DNA of 64,000 nt from Streptomyces sp. NBC_01335 (GCF_035953295.1 NZ_CP108370.1:124001-188000), one strand, 5' to 3'. Counted from the first letter of the stretch, positions 54,604 to 63,705 are shown. A program made the numbers and translations. Notes: generated from the sequence alone by a model not told the origin.

Positions 54604-55208
54604 CGGGCCACGTCCTCAATCGCTTCGACGATGTGCGGATAGGCGCCGCACCGGCAGAGGTTGCCGCTCATCCGCTCCCGGATCTCGTCGGGCCCGAGGG
54701 CGACGGGGCCGCCCGCGGCGAGGGCGGCGGGCCCGGTCGCGTGGGAGGGGAAGCCCTCCTCGGCTTCGGCGAGCATGCCGACGGCGGAGCAGACCTGGCC
54801 GGGGGTGCAGTAGCCGCACTGGAGGGCGTCGCGGTCCACGAACGCCTCCTGCACGGGGTGGAGCCGGCCGTTCTCGGCCAGCCCCTCGGCCGTGGTGACA
54901 CGGGCGCCGTCCTGGGCGACGGCCAACAGCAGGCAGCTGTTGGCGCGGCGGCCGTCGACCAGGACGGTGCAGGCCCCGCACTGCCCGTGGTCGCAGCCCT
55001 TCTTGGCCCCGGTGAGGCCGAGGTGTTCCCGCAGGGCGTCCAGGAGCGTGGTGCGGTGGTCGAGCGTCACCGTCCTGGCCGCGCCGTTGACGTGGAGGGT
55101 GACGGCGGAACGTCCGGGGAGGCCACCGGGCGGGCCGCCGCCCTCGGCCTCTCCCGGGGGGATCCGGAGGACGGTCTCCGCGTCCTCGACCAGCCGCTGG
55201 GGTTCCAT
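54600..55208 (-). CDS. Molybdenum hydroxylase 2Fe-2S subunit (PaoA/YagT-like)
   Basis: A 202-residue iron-sulfur subunit: plant-type 2Fe-2S cysteines Cys72, Cys77, Cys80 and Cys92 (GCDHGQCGAC...SC), then the second cluster domain CGYCTPGQVC...NLCRCGAYPHI. It passes electrons between the molybdenum and FAD sites. It has an N-terminal extension of about 30 residues and no Tat signal, unlike E. coli PaoA, so the enzyme is probably cytosolic. It is the first gene of the operon; no XdhC/PaoD maturation gene was found nearby. Confidence 0.92.
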   Translation of the reverse strand: MEPQRLVEDAETVLRIPPGEAEGGGPPGGLPGRSAVTLHVNGAARTVTLDHRTTLLDALREHLGLTGAKKGCDHGQCGACTVLVDGRRANSCLLLAVAQDGARVTTAEGLAENGRLHPVQEAFVDRDALQCGYCTPGQVCSAVGMLAEAEEGFPSHATGPAALAAGGPVALGPDEIRERMSGNLCRCGAYPHIVEAIEDVAR

Positions 55209-55268
55209 GCGCGGGTGCCTTCCGTTCTGCCCGTCCGGACGGTGGTGGTGCGGGGCTGTGCGGGTGGG

Positions 55269-55658
55269 TCAGCGGCTGGTGAGCCGCAGCCTGAGTTCCT
55301 GTTCCTGGTCCCCCGCCGCGGTACCGACCTCCTCCACCGAGAACACCTCGCCGAGATGTCCTCGCAGCCGGTCCACCGCCCAGTAGCCGCCCTGGGCGTC
55401 GACGGTGACCGGCCCGGCGAGCGAGGCGGGCCCTGCGGCCTCCTTCTTCGTGGAGACGTCGACGGTCGCGGACCAGACGGTCGGGCGGGGTGTGTTCGTG
55501 TCGGCGGGCGCGTCCGCGGCGGCCCGGTCGGAGGTGAAGGAGCGGCGGAGCACCTCGAACACGGTGCTCGCGTCGTCGGTCGTGCACTCGCTCAGCGAGA
55601 CCAGGACGTCGTAGTTCTCCTGATGCTCGGAAGCGGTCTTGTCGGTGGTGTTCACCAT
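55269..55658 (-). CDS. Hypothetical protein, 129 residues
   Basis: MVNTTDKTASEHQENYDVLVSLSECTTDDASTVFEVLRRSF... then VWSATVDVSTK and GPVTVDAQGGYWAVDRLRGHLGEVFSVEEVG. It is acidic, soluble, with alternating strands and helices resembling small dodecin- or ferredoxin-like-fold proteins, but I cannot assign a family. ATG 55658 has AAGGAACC 3 nt upstream, so the longer upstream frame is not needed. It precedes the molybdenum hydroxylase operon by 60 nt on the same strand and may be co-transcribed with it. Confidence 0.65.
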   Translation of the reverse strand: MVNTTDKTASEHQENYDVLVSLSECTTDDASTVFEVLRRSFTSDRAAADAPADTNTPRPTVWSATVDVSTKKEAAGPASLAGPVTVDAQGGYWAVDRLRGHLGEVFSVEEVGTAAGDQEQELRLRLTSR

Positions 55659-55820
55659 GGTTCCTTTCTCGGGAGCCGGACGCGGCGGAGCCGGCCCGCT
55701 CCCAGGCTCGCCCGGCGTCCGGAAGTCGGCGACACGGATACGGCAGTCGGCGCAGTGCCTGCCCCGGGGTCCTGCCCGGGAAGTCACCGCGTACGCGTGG
55801 CGATCACGCGCGGGGGCGGC

Positions 55821-56786
55821 CTACAGGGTGCGGAGCGCGGGCAGCAGCTCCTTCTCCGCCCAGGAGATGAACGACTGCTGGTGCGCCCCGCCGACCTGGA
55901 TGAGGGCGATCTCCGTGAAGCCCGCGTCGCGGTAGGCGCGGACCGCTTCGGTGAACTCGTCCACGTCGCTCCCGCAGGGGATGGCCCCGGCCACGTCCTC
56001 GGGGCGCACGTACGCGGTGGCCTGGTCGAATCCGTCCGGCCCCGGCAGCTCGGAGTTGACCTTCCAGCCGCCCACCGACCAGCGGAACTGCTCGTGCGCC
56101 CGGGCCACCGCCGCGCTCCGGTCGGGGTCGTAGCAGACGGGGAGCTGGCCGACCGAGGGTTTGCCGGCGCCGCCGTGGCGGGCGAAGGCGTCGAGCAGTT
56201 CGGCCTTCGGTTCGGTGGCGACGACGAGGTCCGCCAGTTCGCCCGCGATCGCGCAGGACTTCGGTCCGGAGACAGCGATCCCGATCGGCACCCGGGTCTC
56301 CGGGAGGTCCCACAGCCGGGCGTTCTCCACCTGGAAGTGGGTACCGGCATGGTTCACCACGCCTCCGTCGAAGAGGGCCCCGATGATGCGAGCCGCCTCC
56401 TCCAGCATGTCGAGCCGGACCCTGGCGCGCGGCCACCCGGCGCCGGTGACGTGTTCGTTGAGGTTCTCGCCCGATCCGAGCCCCAGCCGGAAGCGGCCCT
56501 CGGACAGGATCTGGAGCGTCGCGGCCTTCTGGGCGACGACGGCCGGGTGGTAGCGGACGGTCGGGCAGGTCACGTACGTCATGAGCGGAATGGTCGTGGT
56601 GGCCTGCGCGGCGGCGCCGAGGACGGTCCAGGCGTACGGGGCGTGGCCCTGCTCGGACAGCCAGGGGAAGTAGTGGTCGGAGGTGACGGAGAAGTCGAAT
56701 CCCGCGCGCTCGGCGGCGACGACGTCAGCCACCAGCTCCCGGGGGCCGGTCTGCTCGGTCATCATCGTGTAGCCAATTTTCACCAT
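55821..56786 (-). CDS. F420-dependent LLM-class oxidoreductase
   Basis: A 321-residue luciferase-like TIM-barrel enzyme: VKIGYTMMTEQTGPRELVADVVAAERAGFDFSVTSDHYFPWL, then YHPAVVAQKAATLQILSEGRFRLGLGSGENLNEHVTG, the latter typical of the F420-binding group (TIGR03557-like) rather than FMN luciferases. Substrate unknown. ATG 56786 is used; the promoter region has a TAAG-type -10 about 8 nt upstream, so a leaderless mRNA is likely. The start region shares TACAAAACA repeats with the divergent DUF6479 gene. Confidence 0.9.
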   Translation of the reverse strand: MVKIGYTMMTEQTGPRELVADVVAAERAGFDFSVTSDHYFPWLSEQGHAPYAWTVLGAAAQATTTIPLMTYVTCPTVRYHPAVVAQKAATLQILSEGRFRLGLGSGENLNEHVTGAGWPRARVRLDMLEEAARIIGALFDGGVVNHAGTHFQVENARLWDLPETRVPIGIAVSGPKSCAIAGELADLVVATEPKAELLDAFARHGGAGKPSVGQLPVCYDPDRSAAVARAHEQFRWSVGGWKVNSELPGPDGFDQATAYVRPEDVAGAIPCGSDVDEFTEAVRAYRDAGFTEIALIQVGGAHQQSFISWAEKELLPALRTL

Positions 56787-56822
56787 ACAAAACACTTATC
56801 CGGTCATATAACTACAAAACAT
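56786..56822. promoter_or_regulatory. AT-rich divergent promoter with two TACAAAACA repeats
   Basis: TACAAAACA occurs at 56786-56794 and 56813-56821, 27 bp apart, each touching one of two divergent start codons. TATAAC (56807-56812) and, on the other strand, GATAAG (56800-56795) are good -10 boxes placed so that both messages would begin at or next to their ATG. The patch is much lower in GC than its surroundings. Confidence 0.5.
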
Positions 56823-57204
56823 GAATTCAAATGAATCACTGTCTGACGCTCGGCATCCGGGGTATCCGGCATGCATGGACGTATCGAACGGAGCCCAGGC
56901 CGCCGCATCCTCCACGCTCGCCGTATCCGGAGCGCTGGGGACCGGCCTCATCATCGCCGCGGTCGCTGTCGTGGCCCTGCTCATCGGCGCCTTCTGGTTC
57001 GGCATGCGCCGCCGCGACAAGGAGCTGCCGCCCCCGCGCGCCGACGAACAGCCCATCCCGCCGGACCATCGCTCGCACATCCAGCAGGAGAACGTGCACG
57101 GCGAGGACCGTTTCCCCGACGACGGTCACGCCCTCTCCCCTTACGAGCTCGGGGAGCACGACGGCGGAACCACTCCGCCGGAGGGCGACCGGCCCCGTGA
57201 CTGA
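56821..57204 (+). CDS. DUF6479-type small membrane protein
   Basis: 127 residues with one transmembrane helix (about 39-60, GTGLIIAAVAVVALLIGAFWFGMRRR) followed by a Pro/Glu/Asp-rich cytoplasmic tail (PPPRADEQPIPPDHRSHIQQ...DDGHALSPYELGEHDGG). This is the DUF6479 pattern of streptomycetes; function unknown. ATG 56821 fits a leaderless start just after the AT-rich promoter; ATG 56875 (MDVSNGAQ) is the alternative and matches the usual family start better. Stop overlaps the CDF transporter start by 8 nt. Confidence 0.7.
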   Translation: MNSNESLSDARHPGYPACMDVSNGAQAAASSTLAVSGALGTGLIIAAVAVVALLIGAFWFGMRRRDKELPPPRADEQPIPPDHRSHIQQENVHGEDRFPDDGHALSPYELGEHDGGTTPPEGDRPRD

Positions 57205-58189
57205 GGCGATACGCACCGAGCGCCGGTCCGCCGGCGCTCCTCCGGACGCACCCGGCGCGGGGGCGGCGGGCGCGGAGAGCGGGAAGGACGCCGACCGGCG
57301 GACCCGCGTCACCGTGCTCGTCGCCCTCGCGGCGAACCTGGTGATCGCCGCCGCCAAGACCGTGGGCGGCCTCCTGTCCGGCTCCCCGGCCCTGCTGTCC
57401 GAGGCGGCGCACTCGGTCGCCGACAGCATGAACGAGGTCTTCCTCCTCGCGGCGCTGCGGCGCAGCCGCCGCCCGGCCGACGCGCGTCACCCGTTCGGCT
57501 ACGGCAAGGAACGGTACTTCTGGTCCCTGCTGGCGGCGGTGGGGATCTTCGTCATGGGCGGCTGCTTCTCCTTCTTCCAGGGCTTCGAGGCGCTGCGCAG
57601 CCACGACCAGGAGTCCCCGTCCGGTTACGCGGTCGGCCTCGCCGTGCTCGGTGTGGCGCTGGTGGCCGAGGGCACCTCGCTCGTCCGGGCCCTGCACCAG
57701 GTGCGGGGCGAGGAGGGCGGCGCGAAGGACCCCGCGCTGCGCACCGTGGTCGCGGAGGACGCCACCGCCGTGATCGGAGTGGTCCTGGCCATGGCCGGCA
57801 TGGCGCTGCACCTGGTCACCGGGAACGCCGTCTGGGAGGCGTCCGCCTCGCTGGCCATCGGGCTGCTGCTCGTCTACGTGGCCTTCCGGCTCGGCCGGGA
57901 CGCCCGCGACCAGCTGATCGGCGAGTCCGCCGACCCCGGGTTGCAGAAGGAAATCGAGGACTTTCTCGGCCGCCAGGAGGAGATCGACAACGTCGAGTCC
58001 CTCCTCACCATGCGGCTGGGGCTCGACTCGGTCCTGGTGGCCGCGCGGGTCGACCTCTCGCCGGGCATCGACAGCGAGGAGATCGAGCGCGTCTCCGTCC
58101 GCATCAGGAGGACGGTCAACCGGACCTGGCCCCAGGCCGACCACGTCTACCTCGACATCACCAACGCGCCTCCCCGTGACGGGGTCTGA
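57197..58189 (+). CDS. Cation diffusion facilitator (CDF) metal transporter
   Basis: A 330-residue exporter starting at GTG 57197, overlapping the preceding gene by 8 nt. Six transmembrane helices, with metal-site residues in SEAAHSVADSMNEVF (helix 2, HxxxD) and AVVAEDATAVIGVVLA (helix 5, Asp pair), then a cytosolic ferredoxin-like domain (ADPGLQKEIEDFLGR...VDLSPGIDSEEIERVSVRIR). CDF proteins export Zn, Fe, Mn or Co; selectivity cannot be read from the helix-2 HxxxD alone. Co-expressed with the DUF6479 protein. Confidence 0.93.
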   Translation: MTEAIRTERRSAGAPPDAPGAGAAGAESGKDADRRTRVTVLVALAANLVIAAAKTVGGLLSGSPALLSEAAHSVADSMNEVFLLAALRRSRRPADARHPFGYGKERYFWSLLAAVGIFVMGGCFSFFQGFEALRSHDQESPSGYAVGLAVLGVALVAEGTSLVRALHQVRGEEGGAKDPALRTVVAEDATAVIGVVLAMAGMALHLVTGNAVWEASASLAIGLLLVYVAFRLGRDARDQLIGESADPGLQKEIEDFLGRQEEIDNVESLLTMRLGLDSVLVAARVDLSPGIDSEEIERVSVRIRRTVNRTWPQADHVYLDITNAPPRDGV

Positions 58190-58312
58190 AGGCGCGGGTC
58201 GAGGGAAGCGCCCGGCCGCGTGTTGCGGGACCGGTCCGGTCGGCCGACGCTGGTTCTGGCCCGGCGCACGTCGGCAGACGGGCCCGCCCGAGCGGACGAA
58301 GGCAGTGTGAAG

Positions 58313-59137
58313 ATGACCGGTAGCGATCCCCGTACGCCCCCCGCCGCCGCGCCGCTGACCGGCGCGGCGGCACCCTGCTGGGTCAACCTGCTGACCCGGG
58401 ACCTGGAAGCCGCGCAGCACTTCTACGGCGCAGCCCTGGGCTGGACCTTCCACCCCAGCAAGCTCGGCCCCGAGTTCTGCGTCGCCCGCCTGCGCGGGGT
58501 GCCGCTGGCGGGCATCGGTGGCGTCTCGTCCTCGTACCAGACCGCTGTCGCCTGGCTGCCGTACTTCGCCGTCCAGGACGCGGACGTCGCGGCCGGGCGC
58601 GTCCGCGAGCGCAGCGCGACGGTGGCGGTGGGGCCGCTGACGCTCAACGAGGGGCGCGGGGTCCTGGCGTCCGACCTGGACGGCGCGGTCTTCGGGCTCT
58701 GGGAGCGCCTCTCGCCCCCCGCCCCGCGGTCCACGCCTGCCGACCGCTCGTACGCCTGGCTGCGGCTGCGCACGCGGAACGCGTTCGACGCGGCGATCTT
58801 CTACGGCGGAGTACTCGACTGGGCCAGCGGCCGGCCCGGGAGTTGCGAGGTCTCCTACGAGGAGGACGAGGTCATCGTGCGCTTCGAGGGACGCCCCCTG
58901 GCGCGGATCAGTTCCGGGGCGGTGGAGGCCTCACCCGATCCGGTGCTGCGCCCCCACTGGCAGGTGCAGTTCCTGGTGGAGGACGTGACCGAGACGGCGG
59001 AAGCGGTCCTCCGCTCCGGCGGCACGGTCACCGCCCTCAACGAGGTCCGGGGCGGTACCGAAGCCGTGGTGCGTGACCCCGACGGCGCGGTCTTCGGTGT
59101 CACGGACGCCAGCAGCCCGGAGGCGGGTCTGACCTGA
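58313..59137 (+). CDS. VOC-superfamily protein with two domains
   Basis: A 274-residue protein of two glyoxalase/bleomycin-resistance-like modules: CWVNLLTRDLEAAQHFYGAALGW...LDGAVFGLWE and AWLRLRTRNAFDAAIFYGGVLDW...RDPDGAVFGVTDA. Each has the usual strand-helix order with a terminal acidic metal ligand; the first is less conserved. Streptomycete two-domain VOC proteins of this kind are of unknown substrate. ATG 58313 (or GTG 58307) follows GAAGG. Confidence 0.85.
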   Translation: MTGSDPRTPPAAAPLTGAAAPCWVNLLTRDLEAAQHFYGAALGWTFHPSKLGPEFCVARLRGVPLAGIGGVSSSYQTAVAWLPYFAVQDADVAAGRVRERSATVAVGPLTLNEGRGVLASDLDGAVFGLWERLSPPAPRSTPADRSYAWLRLRTRNAFDAAIFYGGVLDWASGRPGSCEVSYEEDEVIVRFEGRPLARISSGAVEASPDPVLRPHWQVQFLVEDVTETAEAVLRSGGTVTALNEVRGGTEAVVRDPDGAVFGVTDASSPEAGLT

Positions 59138-59186
59138 GGCGGGTTCGGCCCGAGGCGGGTTCGGCCAGGAGGCCCCGCGGCCCGGG

Positions 59187-59693
59187 TCAGGACTCCGCGG
59201 GACCGGTGGTGCCCTGCCCGTGGTCGCGGGCGATCGCCCACAGCGGGAAGACGAACCAGCAGACGGCGAACCACACCGCCATACCGCCGACGAGCCAGAG
59301 CGCCAGGTGGTTGTGGAGCGCCACCCGCAGGATGAGCAGCAGCGCGCTGCACATGGTGCCGAAGAGCAGGACGAGCCCGAGGACCGTGAGCCGCGAGGCC
59401 CAGGTCACGGTCTGCGGCTTCAGCCGGCGTCCGGTGAGCAGCCGGTGGTAGGAGACGGGGCCGATGAGGGCGGCGGCCGTCGAGGAGCCCAATATCACCG
59501 TGACGACGTAGATGTTGCGGTCGGTGGTCCCAAGTTCGGCGAACCGGGGCTGGAACACCACGGCGAGCAGGAAACCGAAGAGGATCTGTACGCCCGTCTG
59601 CGCGACCCTGAGCTCCTGGAGCAGGTCCGTCCACCGCCGGTCCGCCCGCTCCTCGGCGCTCTCCTGACGTCCGTCGTCCCGTGCGAGTGTCAC
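59187..59693 (-). CDS. DUF6328 four-helix membrane protein
   Basis: 168 residues from GTG 59693, with GGAGA upstream. RWTDLLQELRVAQTGVQILFGFLLAVVFQPRFAEL is followed by three further helices (VVTVILGSSTAAALIGP, LTVLGLVLLFGTMCSALLLIL, HLALWLVGGMAVWFAVCWFVFPLWAIA). This fits the DUF6328 family. Function unknown. The longer upstream frame is Pro/Arg-rich and not coding-like. Confidence 0.8.
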   Translation of the reverse strand: MTLARDDGRQESAEERADRRWTDLLQELRVAQTGVQILFGFLLAVVFQPRFAELGTTDRNIYVVTVILGSSTAAALIGPVSYHRLLTGRRLKPQTVTWASRLTVLGLVLLFGTMCSALLLILRVALHNHLALWLVGGMAVWFAVCWFVFPLWAIARDHGQGTTGPAES

Positions 59694-59836
59694 GGCGGAT
59701 CTCCCCTCGTCGGCGTGGACCGCCGGGGCGGTGCGCCGCCGGCCGGGTCCTACGCCTTCCCCGCGCCCGTCGCGCCGAATCCCGCGGATGAGGGGCGCTG
59801 AGCACCCCGGCGCGCTCGGTCCGGCGGCGCGGCGAC

Positions 59837-60337
59837 TCAGGCGATGGTGAGCGTCAGCTCGGGCCGGTCCCACATCACGTACGGCGGGGTCGCGGGTGCG
59901 GTACCGGTGCGTTCGGCGCCGACGCTGCGGTAGAAGCCCTCGGAGGGCGGGTGGGAGACCACCCGGACGGCGTCGAGACCGGCGCGGCCCGCTTCCTCGC
60001 GCAAGTGCGCGATCAGGCGCCGGCCGATCCCCCGCCCCTGGGCGGCGTCGGCGACGAACATGAGGTCGAGTTCACCGGTGGCGCCCGGTCCGCTCGCGTT
60101 CCCCGGATCGAGTACGAGGGAGTAGAAGCCGAGCACCGGGCCGCCGGCCCCGTCGGCGGCGACGAAGACCCGGTGGGTCTCGATGTAGTCGGGTCCCACC
60201 CGGTAGCCCTCGACCATGGGCGCCCAGGGACCCTCGTACGCCCGCGACGCCCTGACCAGGCGGGTCAGTCGCTTGGCGTCCCGGGCGACGGCCCGCCTGA
60301 CGAGTACCGCACCGGGGCCGGTGTTCCGCGTGTCCAT
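59837..60337 (-). CDS. GNAT-family N-acetyltransferase
   Basis: A 166-residue acetyltransferase with the acetyl-CoA-binding motif ELDLMFVADAAQGRGIGRRLIAHLREEAGRAGLDAVRVVSHP (QGRGIG P-loop) and the C-terminal GFYRSVGAERTGTAP motif. Substrate unknown. ATG 60337 gives MDTRNTGPGAVLVRRA; no strong ribosome site upstream. Confidence 0.9.
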   Translation of the reverse strand: MDTRNTGPGAVLVRRAVARDAKRLTRLVRASRAYEGPWAPMVEGYRVGPDYIETHRVFVAADGAGGPVLGFYSLVLDPGNASGPGATGELDLMFVADAAQGRGIGRRLIAHLREEAGRAGLDAVRVVSHPPSEGFYRSVGAERTGTAPATPPYVMWDRPELTLTIA

Positions 60338-60422
60338 GGGAACAAGTATCGCCCGCGGGGTGTACGGAGTGATCCCGCGGGCGCCCGCACGGAACGGTCC
60401 GCCGGCGGTCACGGCGCGGCCG

Positions 60423-61490
60423 TCACCGCACCCACTCGTCCCACACCTCCCCGGTCTGCCCTCCCGGCACCGGGGACGGGCCGGGGGCGGCCACGGGGGT
60501 GCGTCCGAAGCGGGACGCCGGCGCCACCTGGCGGCCGCCGTCGAGTTCGAGGAAGGCGTTCCGGGCCGCGAGCTGAGGATGGTGCGCCGCTTCCTCGGCG
60601 GAGAGCACCGGAACCGTACCCGCGTCCACGGCCGAGAAGACCTTCACCCAGTGGCCGCTGTCGTGCAGGCGGAACCGGGCGGCGATCTGGCTCCGCAGCA
60701 GTTCCCACTGCGCCGGGTCGTCCCGGTCGGCGAGGTCCGGGACGCCGAGCAGGTCCAGCTGGGTCAGGAGGGCCTGGTAGAGGCGGGGCTCGATGGCGGC
60801 GACGGCCATGTACCGGCCGTCGGCGCAGGCGTACACGGCGTAGTGCGGCGCGTCCGTGACGGTGTGCACGCCCGGCGCGGAGCGCCACTGGTGGACCAGC
60901 GTCGTGACCAGGGCGGCTCCGTCGCTGAGCGCGGTGTCGACGACCTGGCCCCGTCCGGAGTGCGATCGTTCGTACAGGGCGGCGAGCAGTGCCTGCGCAT
61001 GGGCCATGCCCCCGCCGGCGAAGCTGGAGAGGTAGGCGGAGGGCGGGAGGACGGGAGAGCCCGTCTCCGGGTCGGTCTCCAGGGCGCCGGTCAGCGCCAG
61101 AACGGCCAGGTCGTGCGCGGTCCGTTCGGCCCACTCCCCCGACTGGCCCCAGCCGCTCAGCCTGCCGTAGACGAGCCGGGGGTTTTGTCCGAGGACGTGC
61201 TGCGGGCCGATGCCCAGCCGCTCGGCGACACCGGGGCGGAAGCCCTCCACGAGCACGTCGCTGTGCGCGGCGAGCGAAAGGGCGCGCTCCACGCCGTCGC
61301 GGCTCTTCAGATCGATGGCCACGGAACGGCGGCCGCGGGTCAGAGGGTTCGGGCCGAACGCGCCCTCCTGAGCGCCGGCCCGGTCGACGCGCACCACGTC
61401 GGCGCCGAGTCCGGACAGCACGGTGCCGACAAAAGCGGTCGGGGCGGAGCCCGCGAACTCCAGCACCCGAACTCCACGCAGCGGACCCAC
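60423..61490 (-). CDS. CaiB/BaiF-type CoA transferase or racemase
   Basis: A 355-residue class III CoA-transferase family protein: MGPLRGVRVLEFAGSAPTAFVGTVLSGLGADVVRVDR, then the family block LVEGFRPGVAERLGIGPQ, SLDLKSR-like (AIDLKSRDGVER), LVYGRLSGWGQSGEW and the DLAVLALTGAL region. Members include alpha-methylacyl-CoA racemase and several formyl/succinyl-CoA transferases; sequence alone does not decide. A gene for the CoA donor is not evident nearby. Single gene. Confidence 0.87.
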   Translation of the reverse strand: MGPLRGVRVLEFAGSAPTAFVGTVLSGLGADVVRVDRAGAQEGAFGPNPLTRGRRSVAIDLKSRDGVERALSLAAHSDVLVEGFRPGVAERLGIGPQHVLGQNPRLVYGRLSGWGQSGEWAERTAHDLAVLALTGALETDPETGSPVLPPSAYLSSFAGGGMAHAQALLAALYERSHSGRGQVVDTALSDGAALVTTLVHQWRSAPGVHTVTDAPHYAVYACADGRYMAVAAIEPRLYQALLTQLDLLGVPDLADRDDPAQWELLRSQIAARFRLHDSGHWVKVFSAVDAGTVPVLSAEEAAHHPQLAARNAFLELDGGRQVAPASRFGRTPVAAPGPSPVPGGQTGEVWDEWVR

Positions 61491-61718
61491 GGGACCAACT
61501 CCTCGTCATTCCAGGGAAATGTGGATAACTACCAGGGAGAAAAGCCGGGGAGAACAACGGGCTTCTCGCGAAAGACGCTAGACGCGGGCGGTCGCGCGGT
61601 CACTGCGGGAATCCGTAGCGCGCCCTGTGAGTAAGGAAGTTCAGGGTTGGGTGAGGCGCCTTCCGCCTCTGCGCAGGGTATTTCCGCTTACTTCTCGAGA
61701 AGAATGGACGGACATCGC

Positions 61719-62135
61719 ATGGGAATCGTCTACACCGCCGAGGTGGAATCGTCCGGGGACGGCCGCACGGGCCGGGTGCGTTCCTCCGACGGGCTGCTGG
61801 ACGCGCGGCTGACCAGCCCGAAGGAAGTCGGCGGCGCGGGGGACGCCACCAACCCGGAGCAGCTGTTCGCGGCCGGCTGGGCGGCCTGCTTCCACAGCGC
61901 GCTGCGGCTGTCGGCCAGGGAGTCCGGGGTTTCCCTGCGGGACGACGTCGTGACCGCCCACGTGGCCCTGAACAAAGGGGAGGGCGGCTTCTTCCTGTCC
62001 GCGGCGATCGCGGTGGAACTGCCGGGCCTGCGCCCCGAGGAGGCCGAGCGTCTCGCGGCGCAGGCGCACGGCAGGTGCCCGTATTCGAAAGCCGTCCACG
62101 GAAACATCGAGGTGCTGGTGACGGTGAAGGTCTGA
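61719..62135 (+). CDS. ohr: Organic hydroperoxide resistance protein (Ohr/OsmC family)
   Basis: A 138-residue thiol peroxidase. The catalytic pair is Cys57 (AACFHSAL) and Cys120 (GRCPYSKA), with Arg19 (TGRVRSSDG) and Glu48 (NPEQLF) placed as in Ohr; the DGLLDARLTSPKE start is typical. It reduces organic hydroperoxides using lipoyl proteins as electron donors. ATG 61719 or the in-frame ATG 61704 could start; both lack a perfect ribosome site. The usual MarR-type OhrR neighbour is missing in this window. Confidence 0.93.
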   Translation: MGIVYTAEVESSGDGRTGRVRSSDGLLDARLTSPKEVGGAGDATNPEQLFAAGWAACFHSALRLSARESGVSLRDDVVTAHVALNKGEGGFFLSAAIAVELPGLRPEEAERLAAQAHGRCPYSKAVHGNIEVLVTVKV

Positions 62136-62330
62136 CCGCCGCCGGACCGGGCCGGGTGCGCGGGTGCGCTCCGGCCCGGAGCTTCACCGGAGGCCGGTGC
62201 CGCCACCCCCGCCACCCGCGATCAGCAACCGGGGTGGCCCGACACACGGGGTCGGGGCCTCCACCGCTCCCTCTCCCTCTGTCTCTGTCTCTGCCAAGGG
62301 AAGCTCTCACCCGGCACGGACGCCCGCACG

Positions 62331-62374
62331 GCAGCGCCCCCGCCTCCCGGTCGGTCCGGGCGCGGGGGCGCTGC
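62331..62374. terminator. Hairpin terminator after hemL
   Basis: Perfect 13-bp arms (GCAGCGCCCCCGC at 62331-62343 and its complement at 62362-62374) with an 18-nt loop, 39 nt past the hemL stop on the minus strand. A CT-rich simple sequence (CTCCCTCTCCCTCTGTCTCT) lies at about 62266-62293. Confidence 0.8.
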
Positions 62375-62412
62375 TGCGTGTCGAAGGGTCCTGCTCGGTT
62401 TCCCGGTCCGTC

Positions 62413-63705
62413 CTATGCCGCCGTCGCCTTCGCCGCGGCGGCGGCCGCTGCGGGCAGGGCGTCGACGACGCGGCTCACGGCGGTGTCGTCGTGCGAGGCC
62501 GAGACGAACCACGCTTCGAAGGGCGAGGGCGGCAGATAGACGCCCTGGCGCAGCATCTCGTGGAAGAAGGCGGTGTAGCGGTACGACTCCGTGGCGCGCA
62601 CGTCGTCGAAGTTGACCACGGGGTCCTCGGTGAAGAACACCGAGAACATCGTGCCGGAGTACTGGACCCGGTGGGCGACGCCGACGCTCTCCAGGGCGGC
62701 GGACACCTCCCGCCCGAGAGTGGCGGACACCTCGTCGAGCCGGGAGTACACCTGCGGGGTGCAGTTCCTGAGGGTGGCGAGGCCGGCCGCGGTGGCCAGC
62801 GGGTTCCCCGACAGGGTGCCGGCCTGGTAGACCGGCCCGGCCGGAGCGAGGCGGCCCATGACGTCCGCCCGGCCGCCGAAGGCCGCGGCGGGGAACCCGC
62901 CGCCCATGACCTTGCCGAACGTCAGCAGGTCGGGGGCGACGCCGTCGCGTCCGTACCAGCCGGACCGGGTCGCGCGGAACCCGGTCATCACCTCGTCGGA
63001 GATGTACAGCGCGCCGTGGCGGGCGGTGATCTCCTTCAGCCCGGCGTTGAAGCCGGGCAGCGGCGGTACGGCGCCCATGTTGCCGGGCGCGGCCTCGGTG
63101 ATGACACAGGCGATCTCGTCGCCGATCTCCGCGAAGACCTTCTCGACCGCCGGCAGGTCGTTGTAGGGCACGACGACGGTGTCGCCGGTCTGGGCGCCGG
63201 TCACGCCCGGGGTGTCGGGCAGCGCGAAGGTCGCGAGGCCCGAACCGGCCGAGGCCAGCAGGGCGTCCACGTGCCCGTGGTAGCACCCGGCGAACTTGAG
63301 GATCTTGTTCCGGCCGGTGAAGCCGCGGGCGAGGCGGATCGCCGACATCGTCGCCTCCGTACCGGAGTTGACCAGCCGTACCTGCTCCACCGGGGCGACA
63401 CGGGCGACGATCTCCTCGGCGAGTTCCACCTCTCCGCCGGAAGGCGCGCCGAAGGAGGTGCCGTTGCCCAGCGCGCTCTGGACGGCCTCCAGCACCGCGG
63501 GGTGGCGGTGTCCCAGGATCATCGGGCCCCAGGAGCAGATGAGATCGACGTACTCCTTGCCCTCGGCGTCGGTCAGGTAGGGGCCGGAGGCCGAGGCCAT
63601 GAAGGGCGGGGTGCCGCCGACCGCGCCGAAGGCCCGTACCGGGGAGTTGACTCCGCCGGGGGTGACCTTCTTCGCCCGCTCGAACCACTGTGCGCTGGTC
63701 GTCAC
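62413..63705 (-). CDS. hemL: Glutamate-1-semialdehyde 2,1-aminomutase
   Basis: A 430-residue PLP enzyme with [13 protein letters not shown] start, [27 protein letters not shown] and the PLP lysine in [19 protein letters not shown] (Lys265), plus [12 protein letters not shown]. It makes 5-aminolevulinate from glutamate semialdehyde for heme and corrin synthesis. Its ATG overlaps the upstream gene by 4 nt (ATGA). No hemA/B/C/D genes are seen here, so this may be a paralogue outside the main heme cluster. Confidence 0.95.
   Translation of the reverse strand: MTTSAQWFERAKKVTPGGVNSPVRAFGAVGGTPPFMASASGPYLTDAEGKEYVDLICSWGPMILGHRHPAVLEAVQSALGNGTSFGAPSGGEVELAEEIVARVAPVEQVRLVNSGTEATMSAIRLARGFTGRNKILKFAGCYHGHVDALLASAGSGLATFALPDTPGVTGAQTGDTVVVPYNDLPAVEKVFAEIGDEIACVITEAAPGNMGAVPPLPGFNAGLKEITARHGALYISDEVMTGFRATRSGWYGRDGVAPDLLTFGKVMGGGFPAAAFGGRADVMGRLAPAGPVYQAGTLSGNPLATAAGLATLRNCTPQVYSRLDEVSATLGREVSAALESVGVAHRVQYSGTMFSVFFTEDPVVNFDDVRATESYRYTAFFHEMLRQGVYLPPSPFEAWFVSASHDDTAVSRVVDALPAAAAAAAKATAA

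Noticed and set aside
54633..56834. A 733-codon frame antisense across the 2Fe-2S, hypothetical and LLM genes
   Set aside because: Runs through three well-supported genes and their control regions; composition is not coding-like.
62262..62295. CT-rich simple sequence near hemL
   Set aside because: Short and imperfect; no binding motif or gene. Noted only within the terminator entry.
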